Source: an uncultured Spirochaetales bacterium
Lineage (GTDB): Bacteria; Spirochaetota; Spirochaetia; Sphaerochaetales; Sphaerochaetaceae
Assembly: GCA_949300325.1 (NCBI GenBank)
Contig: CASGDQ010000063.1
Coordinates: 1-55,230, forward strand
Length of the DNA: 55,230 nucleotides
Reading direction: 5' to 3'
The notes under the pieces are model-generated. The model was not told where the DNA came from and ran no database searches. It saw only the letters and a list, made by a program, of their open reading frames with translations. This document shows, one piece after another, positions 1 through 8,553 of the stretch. The position numbers and the translations under genes are program-made. Within the stretch, counting starts at the first letter, position 1; each line of letters starts with the position of its first letter.

Positions 1-1
1 T

Positions 2-136
2 CCGCTTAACCAACCAATAGGGATTGAAAGGGAACTGGGACAGACTCCTGTTGAAGCTCTAGGCTTAGGAAAAATGCCGTCCTCAGTTCCATCAATTATA
101 TCGTTTATGACCCCATCTTATGGGATTTATTGTTAG
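2..136 (+). CDS. 3' end of an unidentified protein (partial)
   Basis: An open frame enters from the left edge and ends at a TAG ten bases before the next gene's start. The last 44 codons read as ordinary protein (it ends ...FMTPSYGIYC). The short spacing suggests it is co-transcribed with the FAD-dependent gene downstream. I do not recognise the family from so short a tail, and a chance open frame cannot be excluded. Confidence 0.5.
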   Translation, partial: PLNQPIGIERELGQTPVEALGLGKMPSSVPSIISFMTPSYGIYC

Positions 137-145
137 GAGGGAAAA

Positions 146-1429
146 ATGGACAATTATGATGTGATCATCGTAGGCAGCGGTCCTGCAGGAATGGGAGCCG
201 CGTTCTCCCTGATAGAAAAGAAAAAAGATGCCAGGATACTCATGCTTGACAAAAAGCCTTTCAGTACTGGCGGCATGAGAAACGACTGCAAAATGAATTT
301 CACCTTCCCGATCGGTTTTCCACTGGAATATTGGCAGGAGGATGTGGCCAACCAGTATCTCGACCAGGTGACAAAATTCCTCAAGCCGACTATTCTTCCC
401 AAAAGCAACATATCCACATACCAGCAGAGAGCTGAGAGGCTTGGCTGCTCGCTTTTGGAAATCAAGCAGACACACCTGGGAACGGATGGAGGGCTTGAGC
501 TCATCAAAGAGCTTCAAAAAAGGCTGGAAGATGCAGGAGTAACACTCTCTTTAGGAGAGGAAATGCTCAGCATCGACAATGAAAAGAAGTTCATAACAAC
601 GACAAAAAGGGAAATCGGATATAAGACGATATTGATCGCCCCTGGACGCCAGGGGTTCCACTTCCTGCAGGATGTGATGAAAATGCTCGGAATCTCGTAT
701 ATGGACAACATCATCGATGTCGGAGTACGGGTTGAAACCAGGATCGAGCACTATCCCATCGTAAAGGACTATTATGATCCGAAATTCTACTTCAAGGAAA
801 AAGTCAGAACATTCTGTACAAATAGCGGAAATGCACATGTTGTAAAGGAAAAGTATGCAACTGCCCGCGGGGATGTATGGTACAGCGTCAACGGACATGC
901 ATTCAAAGCCGATGAGAACAAGAACAACGGCCTTGTCAATTTTGCAATCCTCAAGACAGTACGGTTCACCGAGCCGCTTGCTTCAGGACAGGAATTTGCG
1001 GAACATCTTGGACTGCTCGCTGCGCTGATGGGAGGAGGAAAGCCCCTCATGCAGAGAGTCGGCGATTTCCGCCTGGGCAGAAGGAGCAAGCAGGCAACAT
1101 TCACAGGGGACCTATACGATTTCGAGCCAAGCCTGAAAGACTGCTGCCCATCCGATATCTCCCTTGCTATGCCAAGCAAGATCCTTAGATACATCTGGTC
1201 GGCCATGAAGAACCTGGATACCATCGTTCCAGGAATACTCCATCCGTCCACCATCATGTATTACCCTGAAATAAAGCTTTATGCGAACAAGCCGGAATAT
1301 AAGGACCATAATTTCCAGGTCACTGATTCGGTATTCTTTGCAGGAGATGGCGCAGGCACCAGCCGCGGCATCACCGGAGCCTGGGCAAGCGGCATCAGGG
1401 CAAGCGAAGGAATGCTCAAATACATTTAA
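146..1429 (+). CDS. FAD-dependent dehydrogenase (COG2509-like)
   Basis: This 427-aa protein begins with a dinucleotide-binding fold: VIIVGSGPAGMGAAF at residues 6-20, followed by an acidic strand end. It closes with the second FAD-contacting motif VFFAGDGAGTSRGITGA near residue 400. This layout matches the uncharacterised FAD-dependent dehydrogenase family COG2509, close to BFD-like and HI0933-like flavoproteins. The substrate is unknown and there is no signal peptide, so it is probably cytosolic. The start is set by TAGGAGG 7-8 nt upstream. Its stop codon overlaps the stop of the convergent esterase gene. Confidence 0.8.
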   Translation: MDNYDVIIVGSGPAGMGAAFSLIEKKKDARILMLDKKPFSTGGMRNDCKMNFTFPIGFPLEYWQEDVANQYLDQVTKFLKPTILPKSNISTYQQRAERLGCSLLEIKQTHLGTDGGLELIKELQKRLEDAGVTLSLGEEMLSIDNEKKFITTTKREIGYKTILIAPGRQGFHFLQDVMKMLGISYMDNIIDVGVRVETRIEHYPIVKDYYDPKFYFKEKVRTFCTNSGNAHVVKEKYATARGDVWYSVNGHAFKADENKNNGLVNFAILKTVRFTEPLASGQEFAEHLGLLAALMGGGKPLMQRVGDFRLGRRSKQATFTGDLYDFEPSLKDCCPSDISLAMPSKILRYIWSAMKNLDTIVPGILHPSTIMYYPEIKLYANKPEYKDHNFQVTDSVFFAGDGAGTSRGITGAWASGIRASEGMLKYI

Positions 1430-2193
1430 AAGCGGATATCAAGCACATGCTTCAAAAACCCGACCGATTCATCCAGCCATGCGGATACGGCCGGGTTTTC
1501 TTTTCCGCTCTCGCGGCTAGCAACCGAGAGTCCATGTACGCCATTTGCAAAGATATGCAGGCTGCAGCAGATCCCTTCCTTTTTCAATGCTTGGAACATT
1601 AAAATGGAATTGACCGGGTCAACAGAAGCATCATCTGCAGTGGTCCAGATATATGTTGGAGGAAAAGCGCCATCAACATGCTCCTCCACGCTGTAGTAAT
1701 CTCTTAAGGAGGCATCGCCCATGGTGATCATGTCTCTGCTTCCTTCATGACAGCCTTCTTTCATCGTGATCACAGGATAGCTCAAAACCAAAGCATCAGG
1801 ACGATCAGAACCGCCATAACACGAAAGCAGCGCAGCAAGATGCCCTCCCGCAGAAAATCCTACACAGGAGACCTTGCTGGTATCGATCCCATCAAGCGAT
1901 CTGATCCATTTCATACATTCTTCAGCTTCCTCAAGAGGATTTGAGGCCGCAATATCCTTTCCTACGGAATAATAGAGAATAAAGACATCAAAGCCTAAAG
2001 CAAGATAACGAATTGCAACCGGCTCTGCTTCTCTGGGGGAAACATGGTTATAACCTCCACCAGGGATGACCAGCATTGCAGGACGCAGGCGGATGTACGC
2101 CTCATCACAACCAAATTTCTCATAAAGGCTTTCATGCCTGTAGGCGACAGCATAAGCTTCCGCTTTTCCTAACTTTTTCGTCAACATGTCCAT
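1426..2193 (-). CDS. Alpha/beta-hydrolase, esterase/acetylesterase type
   Basis: This serine hydrolase of about 255 aa resembles the BD-FAE/Aes esterase group. The oxyanion-hole motif (PGGGYNHVSPRE) is followed by the nucleophile elbow GFSAGGH; the catalytic Asp lies in TTADDASVDP and the His in ANGVHGLS. It probably removes acyl groups from small esters or acetylated sugars. The frame stays open further upstream to 2337, but that would overlap the divergent phosphoesterase gene. I prefer the ATG at 2193 (MDMLTKKLG...). No secretion signal is visible. Confidence 0.75.
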   Translation of the reverse strand: MDMLTKKLGKAEAYAVAYRHESLYEKFGCDEAYIRLRPAMLVIPGGGYNHVSPREAEPVAIRYLALGFDVFILYYSVGKDIAASNPLEEAEECMKWIRSLDGIDTSKVSCVGFSAGGHLAALLSCYGGSDRPDALVLSYPVITMKEGCHEGSRDMITMGDASLRDYYSVEEHVDGAFPPTYIWTTADDASVDPVNSILMFQALKKEGICCSLHIFANGVHGLSVASRESGKENPAVSAWLDESVGFLKHVLDIRF

Positions 2194-2212
2194 GTGCAAG
2201 AGTTTCCCATGA

Positions 2213-2242
2213 TTGATTGTGCTTGTAAAGAAGGGATATAAT
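2213..2242 (+). promoter_or_regulatory. Promoter with -10 abutting the start codon (yfcE)
   Basis: A perfect TATAAT lies at 2237-2242, 18 bp after TTGATT at 2213-2218. The ATG of the phosphoesterase begins at 2249, only six bases after the -10 box, so transcription should start at or next to the ATG and leave no leader. Confidence 0.6.
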
Positions 2243-2248
2243 CGCAAT

Positions 2249-2788
2249 ATGAAATTCCTGATTTTTTCCGATATACACGGCTGTGCCGACAGCGCCTCTT
2301 TCATAGTAAAAAAGGATTGCCTGCTCAAGCCGGACAAGATATTGCTATTAGGAGATATCCTGTACCACGGACCTAGAAACGATGTGCCTATGAATTACAA
2401 TCCGAAAGATGTCATAAAAGAGCTGAGCCGTGTGGCTGACAAGATAATCTGCGTAAGGGGAAATTGCGAGGCGGAAGTCGATCAGATGGTGCTTCCATTC
2501 CCTGTAATGAGCGAACAAGCCATGATATTCGCAGACGGTGCGTCCATCTTCATGACGCATGGGCACATATACAATCCAGAAAAACGCCCAGCCTCAGGCT
2601 ATACTCATTTCTTTTATGGGCACACCCATATAAACAGTTTGGAAAAAAAGGATGGAATAGTCTTTCTTAATCCAGGATCGATATCCATTCCAAAGCAGAA
2701 TCAAGACAGATCCTTCGCCTATTGGGAGGATGGTGCGATAAGCATTTTCTCAATCAGCGGCAATCTTATTTCGGAAATGAAAGCGTAA
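2249..2788 (+). CDS. Metallophosphoesterase, YfcE/MJ0936 type
   Basis: This 179-aa calcineurin-like phosphoesterase has every metal-binding block in order: FSDIHG near residue 5, LLGDILYHGPRN, VRGNCE, a histidine in MTHGH, and GHTH near residue 130. YfcE-type enzymes hydrolyse phosphodiesters with Mn2+ bound in the cytosol. ATG 2249 is preferred because it is the first residue of the conserved fold. A TTG start at 2213 would put the coding sequence over the promoter. Its 3' end overlaps the convergent histidine kinase gene by 23 bp. Confidence 0.85.
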   Translation: MKFLIFSDIHGCADSASFIVKKDCLLKPDKILLLGDILYHGPRNDVPMNYNPKDVIKELSRVADKIICVRGNCEAEVDQMVLPFPVMSEQAMIFADGASIFMTHGHIYNPEKRPASGYTHFFYGHTHINSLEKKDGIVFLNPGSISIPKQNQDRSFAYWEDGAISIFSISGNLISEMKA

Positions 2789-4298
2789 CGGTTACAAAAC
2801 CATCCTTCTCATCTATCTGGACAGATCCCTTATGGATCTCCATTATCTGGTAGACAATCGGGAGGCCCAAGCCAGATCCGCCCTGATGCCTGGAGCTGTC
2901 ACCTCTGGCCCACGGCTCGAAGAACTGCGGACGAGGAGATGGAAGGCTGCCCTTGTTGCTGATGCGCATGGTTATGAAATCGCCATCATCCATGACCTTC
3001 CAGATTATGGTGCTGCCTTCTGGCGAGTACTCTTCTGCGTTATTGATGATTTCAGCAAGTGCGCGCTTTGCGAGATTGAAATCCGCATGAACGGACAAAG
3101 ACGATGTACACTCAAGGCTGCAATTGCTCTTTCCCTGCAAAACCGCATCAGCCAGATCGTAAACATCCACATACCTCATCTGTATCTCGGGCTTATCTCC
3201 GACAAGATTTGAATAATAGGAAACAGAAGCTATGCGCTCCATGAGCGTATCGTTTTCCTTTTTAAGAGCCGCGACAAGATCCTTGTCAATGTTGAAAAGC
3301 CCATCATCGGCTCCTGAAAGCAATATGTTCATGCTTGTGACGGGAGTATTGAGGTCATGGGATATGTTTTTAAACCATTCACGTCTGGACTGCTGGTGCC
3401 TCTCAAGGTCCTTGCCAAGCTGTACTATGCTTTCGGAAATCACCCTGAACTCATCTATCTTGAAATCGCTCTTGTCCATCTTGACATCATATTTTCCATT
3501 TGCAAGAGCACTCAATGCATCCTGTATGTTCATTATATGCCGTGCGTTGCGCTTGGAAATGAAATATCCGGCGACAAGAGCAATCAGGATCGCAATCGGG
3601 AGGAAATAGAAAAACACCTTGGTTGTGCTATGGATAATCATATACGTCGGGCCGTATACATCCAAATCATAAACCAGGATATCGACATAACCATAAATCT
3701 TTCCGTTGTTGAAGAACCTTATGGTTCCGGCGATATCGCTTTCCCTGATAACAGATGGAAGCTTGACCTCTTCATGGCCAATGGCATCCGACTGTTTCAC
3801 CGAAAAGCTGTCTATCACTATCTCACGCCCTTCGACATGGCTTTTAAGATCTATATCATAAGCAGCCTTGCGGATGCTTTCTGTGTGGTATTCCCGTGTC
3901 GTATTGACCGAGATGGAAAAAGGCTTCGGAATAGTTATCTTGCCACCAAAGGAAGAAACATCTTCAAGATTGCCAGTATCCTGCATCTGAGGTATGAACT
4001 CTCCACGGCTGGAGGATCCGATGGATATGCTTATATCTCCGACATCATCACGGATCAAAAGCCCGGATACCCTGTCAGGAGCACTTGAAATCAGGCTTGA
4101 CATAAGTCCTGTAAACGAGAGGTTTTCCTGAGAAGAGACATTCTCCTGTAGAGAAGCAATATAATTCTCAAACACATTCTCCTTCCATGTCTTCTGCAAC
4201 GAGATCACCGAAGCAAAAAGAATCAGCGTCTGTGCGGCCATCACACAGACGGTTATCAAGACAATAGAAACAAGAAGCCTGAGATAAATGTTTCTCAT
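2766..4298 (-). CDS. Sensor histidine kinase
   Basis: This is a 510-aa membrane sensor. A transmembrane helix at the N-terminus and another near residues 230-248 flank an extracytoplasmic sensing region of about 200 residues, followed by HAMP. The HisKA dimerisation domain has phospho-acceptor His314 in NISHDLNTP, and the HATPase domain has N box INNAEEYSPE and G box GGSGLGLPIVYQIM. It should phosphorylate the response regulator encoded just upstream: the two genes overlap by one base (TAATG), which indicates translational coupling. The signal sensed is not evident. Confidence 0.9.
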   Translation of the reverse strand: MRNIYLRLLVSIVLITVCVMAAQTLILFASVISLQKTWKENVFENYIASLQENVSSQENLSFTGLMSSLISSAPDRVSGLLIRDDVGDISISIGSSSRGEFIPQMQDTGNLEDVSSFGGKITIPKPFSISVNTTREYHTESIRKAAYDIDLKSHVEGREIVIDSFSVKQSDAIGHEEVKLPSVIRESDIAGTIRFFNNGKIYGYVDILVYDLDVYGPTYMIIHSTTKVFFYFLPIAILIALVAGYFISKRNARHIMNIQDALSALANGKYDVKMDKSDFKIDEFRVISESIVQLGKDLERHQQSRREWFKNISHDLNTPVTSMNILLSGADDGLFNIDKDLVAALKKENDTLMERIASVSYYSNLVGDKPEIQMRYVDVYDLADAVLQGKSNCSLECTSSLSVHADFNLAKRALAEIINNAEEYSPEGSTIIWKVMDDGDFITMRISNKGSLPSPRPQFFEPWARGDSSRHQGGSGLGLPIVYQIMEIHKGSVQIDEKDGFVTVTLSFPK

Positions 4299-4993
4299 TA
4301 CTTATCCGCTCTCTTTCCTGCAAACCTGTATCCGTAACCTCTGACGGTCTCTATCCAACCATCACCCTTGAGCTTGGCGCGGATGTTTTTGATATGGGTA
4401 TCCACAACACGCTCATAGCTTTCAAAACTGTAATCGAAGCACTCGTCAAGAATTTGGCTTCTGGAGATAAGATTCGGGCTGTTTGCGGCAAGGTATGCGA
4501 CAATGCGCCATTCTGCAGCTGTAAGCTGGATCTCCTCATCGTCGATTGTCAGCTTATGCTCATCCTCATCGATGACGAGAACAGAACTTCCAAGCATATA
4601 CCTCTTGCACTCAGTATCTTTTCCGCTGTCATCCACACGTCGGAAAAGAGCCTGCACCCGCAACACAAGCTCTTTCGGGCTGAAAGGTTTTGTGATATAG
4701 TCGTCGCAGCCGAGTTCAAAACCCAATATCCTATCGGATTCGTCGATACGTGCTGTCATGAATATGATTGGAAGCCTAGGCCATTTAGCCCTTATTTCTT
4801 TGACAAAATTGAACCCATCCCCGTCTGGCAGCATCACATCCTGGATCAGCATATCGGGCACCTGCTTCTTAAAAGCCTCCCTGGCACTTTCCAAATTTCC
4901 ACAGCCTTCAGCTGAAAAACCCGAGAGTCCCAGATACTGGACAACTCCGTTTCTAATCACATCATGATCTTCGACAACATATATCAACTTCAT
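4298..4993 (-). CDS. OmpR/PhoB-family response regulator
   Basis: This 231-aa protein has a receiver domain with acidic pocket ED8-9, phospho-acceptor Asp52 (IQDVMLPDGDG) and the conserved Lys102 in TKPF. A C-terminal winged helix follows, with VDTHIKNIRAKL and the hairpin VRGYGYRF typical of OmpR/PhoB proteins. It is the partner of the overlapping histidine kinase gene. There is no Shine-Dalgarno site; instead a promoter ends seven bases before the ATG. Confidence 0.93.
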   Translation of the reverse strand: MKLIYVVEDHDVIRNGVVQYLGLSGFSAEGCGNLESAREAFKKQVPDMLIQDVMLPDGDGFNFVKEIRAKWPRLPIIFMTARIDESDRILGFELGCDDYITKPFSPKELVLRVQALFRRVDDSGKDTECKRYMLGSSVLVIDEDEHKLTIDDEEIQLTAAEWRIVAYLAANSPNLISRSQILDECFDYSFESYERVVDTHIKNIRAKLKGDGWIETVRGYGYRFAGKRADK

Positions 4994-5000
4994 ACAATAT

Positions 5001-5029
5001 ATATTAGTTATGAAACGGCTTTAATTCAA
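5001..5029 (-). promoter_or_regulatory. Leaderless-type promoter of the two-component operon
   Basis: Read on the minus strand: TTGAAT (5029-5024), 17 bp, TAATAT (5006-5001), then seven bases to the ATG at 4993. The distance puts the expected transcription start on the ATG. Confidence 0.6.
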
Positions 5030-5089
5030 AGGGAAAAGAGAAACTACATCAAAACTCCAATTTGGATTAACCGGCAAGGCGTTTTCTGA

Positions 5090-5095
5090 TACAAT
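5090..5095 (+). promoter_or_regulatory. -10 box directly before the yoaK-like gene
   Basis: TACAAT ends seven bases before the ATG at 5103. The -35 region is poor, with no clear TTGACA-like hexamer at 16-18 bp. No Shine-Dalgarno site is present. Confidence 0.4.
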
Positions 5096-5102
5096 CTGCA
5101 TA

Positions 5103-5804
5103 ATGGAACCATTAAAGACGGACAAAATGATGCAGCAAAGGTCGGAAGCACTGCTGACAACATTGATCCTCACTCTTTCCGGAGGAGCTCAGGATGCATA
5201 CTCCTACATGATCCGTGGTCATGTTTTTGCAAATGCCCAGACAGGAAACATAGTGCTGCTTGCCGCAAACCTTATTAATGGAAACATTTCATTGCTGCCG
5301 CATTACATCATACCTTTGCTAGCATTTTCTTTCGGAATACTTTGCGCCGAGCTGATACATCTCAAATATAAGAAACTGCATAAAATACATTGGAGGCAGC
5401 TTGTAACGATACTAGAGGTCCTTCTTCTTTTTTCTGTAGCATTCATTCCAGCAGGATATGACAGCATTGCCAATGCAATAATATCCTTTTCATGCGCAAT
5501 GCAGGTACAGGCATTCAGAAAGGTCAGAGGCCATGCCTATGCCAGCACAATGTGCATAGGAAATATACGTTCCGCAATGGACAGTTATGCAAAATTCCTG
5601 TTCTTCCGGAACACCGAGTTTTTAAGACAGGCAAACGAATATCTTGTGATAATATCCACATTCTGCCTCGGCGCCGCGCTTGGGGCTCTTTTTTGCAACA
5701 TCGCGAAAACAAAAGCGATCTGGATTTCCGCAATCCTGGTTGCACTCTCATGTCTTATCATGAACAAGAGGCCGGAAAAGCAAGATGACATGCAAAAACA
5801 ATGA
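5103..5804 (+). CDS. YoaK/DUF1275 family membrane protein
   Basis: This 233-aa protein has five or six predicted transmembrane helices. The family signature is at the N-terminus: LSGGAQDAYSYMIRGHVFANAQTGNIVLL, split here as LSGGAQDAYSYM then RGHVFANAQTGNIVLL. DUF1275 proteins are widespread inner-membrane proteins of unknown biochemical function. It stands alone, divergent from the two-component operon and convergent with rpsD. Confidence 0.85.
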   Translation: MEPLKTDKMMQQRSEALLTTLILTLSGGAQDAYSYMIRGHVFANAQTGNIVLLAANLINGNISLLPHYIIPLLAFSFGILCAELIHLKYKKLHKIHWRQLVTILEVLLLFSVAFIPAGYDSIANAIISFSCAMQVQAFRKVRGHAYASTMCIGNIRSAMDSYAKFLFFRNTEFLRQANEYLVIISTFCLGAALGALFCNIAKTKAIWISAILVALSCLIMNKRPEKQDDMQKQ

Positions 5805-5876
5805 AATTTGTGCAAATTCAATACCTGAACCCACGCGGCTGATGCATTATCCGATTGCAAAATCGCAATGTAATGC

Positions 5877-5905
5877 TTAAAAAAAAAGCTTGCCGAAGCA
5901 AGCTT
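5877..5905 (-). terminator. Intrinsic terminator after rpsD
   Basis: Stem AAGCTTGC/GCAAGCTT (5886-5893 and 5898-5905) with a CGAA loop. On the minus strand it is followed by a long T-run, so it terminates leftward transcription from rpsD. The rest of 5805-6040 holds nothing else recognisable. Confidence 0.75.
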
Positions 5906-6040
5906 AATTTCAAAAATTGGGATACATGCTCTTCCGTATTGAGGGCAGCCGTAGGAAAAGCCTGAACAAAAGATGCAGATAGGGAATGCACATCCTTGCT
6001 CCAATTTCCCGTGTGGACCGGGCGTATCCCGAAAGAGAGG

Positions 6041-6634
6041 TTACTTCGAGTAGAACTCGACGACGAGCTGGTCGTTCACCTGTACAGGAATCTCACTGCG
6101 CTCAGGCATCCTTACAAGCTTTCCAGAGAATTCCTCTTCATTCCTTTCAAAATAAGGAAGGTTGAAAGCGGGATGGCCGAGGAAACAGTTTCTGAACTGT
6201 TCGTTCTTCCTTGAGGCTTCCTTGAGGCTGATCACATCGCCGACCTGCACCTGGTAAGAAGGAATATCGATCTTCTTTCCATTCACAAGGATGTGTCCAT
6301 GTGAAACCAGCTGGCGGGCAAGACGGATTGAATTGCCGAAACCGATGCGGTATACGACATTGTCAAGCCTTCTCTCGAGCGAAATAACAAGTGCGTCACC
6401 TGTCATCAAATTGCTCTTGAGAGCCTTTTCGTAGTAACGGTGGAGCTGCTTCTCGAGAATTCCATAGTATGCCTTGAGCTTCTGCTTTTCGGTAAGCTGT
6501 CTGGAATAGTCGGTAGGCTTCTTCCTCTTTGCGAATGCAGGACTTCCTGCTCTGTTCATTGCTTTGGGGTGTCCACAGAAATTGACCCCAAGCCTTCTGC
6601 ACTGTTTGAATCTAGGACTCATGTTTCTTGCCAT
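6041..6634 (-). CDS. rpsD: 30S ribosomal protein S4
   Basis: This 197-aa primary rRNA-binding protein of the 30S subunit nucleates assembly on the 5' domain of 16S rRNA. It begins [19 protein letters not shown], and its S4 RNA-binding domain is visible ([28 protein letters not shown]). Length matches the family. Strong Shine-Dalgarno GGAGGG precedes the start. The gene stands alone rather than in the alpha operon with rpsM/rpsK/rpoA seen in many bacteria. Confidence 0.97.
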   Translation of the reverse strand: MARNMSPRFKQCRRLGVNFCGHPKAMNRAGSPAFAKRKKPTDYSRQLTEKQKLKAYYGILEKQLHRYYEKALKSNLMTGDALVISLERRLDNVVYRIGFGNSIRLARQLVSHGHILVNGKKIDIPSYQVQVGDVISLKEASRKNEQFRNCFLGHPAFNLPYFERNEEEFSGKLVRMPERSEIPVQVNDQLVVEFYSK

Positions 6635-6782
6635 AGATTTTTACCCTCCAGTAACATTAATGTGCGTCAGGATTCTCCGGCATAAAGCCGGCTTGTTCAA
6701 AATAACGCTTTACGGGGCTTCTTGTCAATAACAATCCAGCTCCTTAATTCCTTATAAGCGAAAAAACAGCAATAAAAGAGAC

Positions 6783-8060
6783 TCAGCTGAAAACACGATA
6801 AAGCGCTGCAATCCTTTTTATCCCCTCTTCCACAGTTTCCTCGTCCGCTGAATAATTAAGACGCAGGCATTTATCATAGTGAGGATGGGGATAGTCCAAT
6901 CCCTCATGCTGCTCTTTCGAGCCGAAGAAGAAATACTCTCCTGGAACAGTTATGACTCCTTCCTTCTTGAGCTCCTGATAAAAATTTCTCGAAGGAATGG
7001 TAAGACGAGGAAGATAAATCCAGCAGAAAATCGACCCTTCGATCTTGTGATACATGTACTTTGTACCTTCAAAATACTTTTTTATCCAGCTTTCACAAAG
7101 GGCCTTCTTCTTTTTATAAAAAGGCATGACATACTCCCTGGCCATAGAGACAAGAGAGCCATCTGCTATAAGATTCTCAGCCAAAGCCTGCCCCATAGAG
7201 CCGGAGGCAAGGGAGGCGATGGCATTTATTCCAGAGAGGGCGGATACGACCTCCTTCGAGGCGATTATTATCCCGGTACGTATCGAAGGAAGCCCTATTT
7301 TAGACAGGCTCATCGAAAGGATTATGTTCTCATCCCATATCGGAGTGGCCTCATCGATGAAAACTATATCAGGAAAAGGAAGCCCGTAGGCGTTATCGAC
7401 TATCAAAGGGATCCGATATTTCTTTGAAAGGGCATCAAGCTCATGGATTTCGGAGTCGGTAAGGACGTTGCCTGAAGGATTGGTAGGCCTCGAGACGCAG
7501 ATAGCTCCGACTTCAGGATGAGAGGAAAGATAAGAGGAAACGGCATCGATATCCATGGAGTATTTGAATGTGCAATCCTCAAAATACGTGCATTTTGAAG
7601 GAATTGAAACGAATGTTCCCTCCTCAAGCCCCTGATCGGCATATCCTACATATTCCGGCATCAGAGGAAAGAGAAGCGTCTTTCTCGTTTTGCCAGCCTT
7701 ACCTGAAAACATATTGAAAAGGTAGAACATCGCGCTCTGGCTTCCGTTCGTAATTGCAATATTATCGGCGCTTATGTCCCAGCCGTACCATTTTCTGAAC
7801 GAATCTGCCAGAATTTCTATAAAGGACATCCTTCCTTGCGGACTGTCATAATGGCTTATCACGTTCTCAAACGCTTGGCTTGAAAGCAGTTTTTCCATTT
7901 CCTTGCGGTATGCCTGCTCCACCTGAGGAACCCGTGCAGGGTTACCCCCTCCCAGAGGAAACGGTGTCACACCATCGGCAAGAGGCTTGCCCAGATCGTC
8001 CATCAAAAGAAGTATGCCGGAGCGGCTTGTAAGTTTTTTCCCGAAATCAGAAAGTTCCAT
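6783..8060 (-). CDS. avtA: Valine-pyruvate aminotransferase
   Basis: This 425-aa class I/II PLP-dependent transaminase resembles E. coli AvtA, which makes alanine from pyruvate with valine as donor. Diagnostic stretches include the N-terminal SGILLLMDDLG and LGGGNPARVPQ, then ALTNGSQSA-like TNGSQSAMFYLFN, CVSRPTNPSGNV, DNAYGLPFP and the PLP lysine in SMSLSKIGLPS. The start is taken as ATG 8060, where homology begins; the frame is open upstream to 8132, but that adds unrelated residues and spans the promoter. No Shine-Dalgarno is visible, in keeping with the promoter position. Confidence 0.88.
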   Translation of the reverse strand: MELSDFGKKLTSRSGILLLMDDLGKPLADGVTPFPLGGGNPARVPQVEQAYRKEMEKLLSSQAFENVISHYDSPQGRMSFIEILADSFRKWYGWDISADNIAITNGSQSAMFYLFNMFSGKAGKTRKTLLFPLMPEYVGYADQGLEEGTFVSIPSKCTYFEDCTFKYSMDIDAVSSYLSSHPEVGAICVSRPTNPSGNVLTDSEIHELDALSKKYRIPLIVDNAYGLPFPDIVFIDEATPIWDENIILSMSLSKIGLPSIRTGIIIASKEVVSALSGINAIASLASGSMGQALAENLIADGSLVSMAREYVMPFYKKKKALCESWIKKYFEGTKYMYHKIEGSIFCWIYLPRLTIPSRNFYQELKKEGVITVPGEYFFFGSKEQHEGLDYPHPHYDKCLRLNYSADEETVEEGIKRIAALYRVFS

Positions 8061-8067
8061 AGCTTTC

Positions 8068-8096
8068 ATGATAGCCAAATGTGTCGACATTGTTAA
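8068..8096 (-). promoter_or_regulatory. Leaderless-type promoter of avtA
   Basis: Minus strand: TTAACA (8096-8091), 17 bp, TATCAT (8073-8068), seven bases, ATG. It matches the spacing in the other leaderless candidates. Confidence 0.6.
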
Positions 8097-8103
8097 TAAA
8101 AAG

Positions 8104-8136
8104 AAAAAACCGGATGAAAAATATTTTCCCATCCGG
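8104..8136 (-). terminator. Intrinsic terminator after trxA
   Basis: Stem CCGGATG/CATCCGG (8110-8116 and 8130-8136) followed by six T on the minus strand. It sits between trxA and avtA, so avtA needs its own promoter. Confidence 0.75.
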
Positions 8137-8162
8137 CAAATTTTATAGGGGAGATAAAATTT

Positions 8163-8471
8163 TTATACCAAAAGCGCCTCGATTGCGGACTTGGGCCTTC
8201 CGCCCACCGTCACCGAAACGGTATTTCCATTCTTGATATATACAAGCGTCGGGATGCTCATGACTCCGTACTGCTGGGCAAGGGCGGGATTCTCATCCAC
8301 ATCTATCTTTACGATTTTGACCTCCGGATGATCGGATGCCACCTGCTCCAGTACTGGTGCAAGCTGCCTGCATGGTCCGCACCATGTTGCAAAGAAATCA
8401 ACAAGCACCGGCTTGTCCGAATCAAGTACAACCTCTTTAAAGCGATCCTGTGAAATATGTTCTACTGCCAT
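8163..8471 (-). CDS. trxA: Thioredoxin
   Basis: This 102-aa cytosolic dithiol-disulfide oxidoreductase has the active site WCGPC at residues 30-34 and the cis-proline loop MSIPT. Length is typical. The ATG at 8471 (MAVEH) lies about eight bases after AAGGAG, while the upstream in-frame ATG is too close to that site. A TATAAT lies further upstream at about 8499-8494 on the minus strand. A Crp-family gene precedes it on the same strand, with a palindrome between them. Confidence 0.95.
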   Translation of the reverse strand: MAVEHISQDRFKEVVLDSDKPVLVDFFATWCGPCRQLAPVLEQVASDHPEVKIVKIDVDENPALAQQYGVMSIPTLVYIKNGNTVSVTVGGRPKSAIEALLV

Positions 8472-8534
8472 ACGCATTCTCCTTATTTCTTTTTTATTAT
8501 ACCAACAATATAATAACAAAAACCGGACGGGTCA

Positions 8535-8547
8535 GTGATTTTATCAC
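8535..8547. promoter_or_regulatory. Palindrome between crp-like gene and trxA
   Basis: GTGAT-TTT-ATCAC is a perfect 5-bp inverted repeat resembling half-sites of Crp/Fnr operators. The spacing is shorter than a classical Crp site. It could be an operator for the adjacent Crp/Fnr protein acting on trxA. On the minus strand it could also form part of a weak terminator with the CCGG-TTTTT that follows. Confidence 0.35.
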
Positions 8548-8553
8548 AAAAAC

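Noticed and set aside
3357..4088. 243-aa open frame antisense to the histidine kinase
   Set aside because: The histidine kinase has all domain motifs and couples to its regulator; the antisense frame has none.
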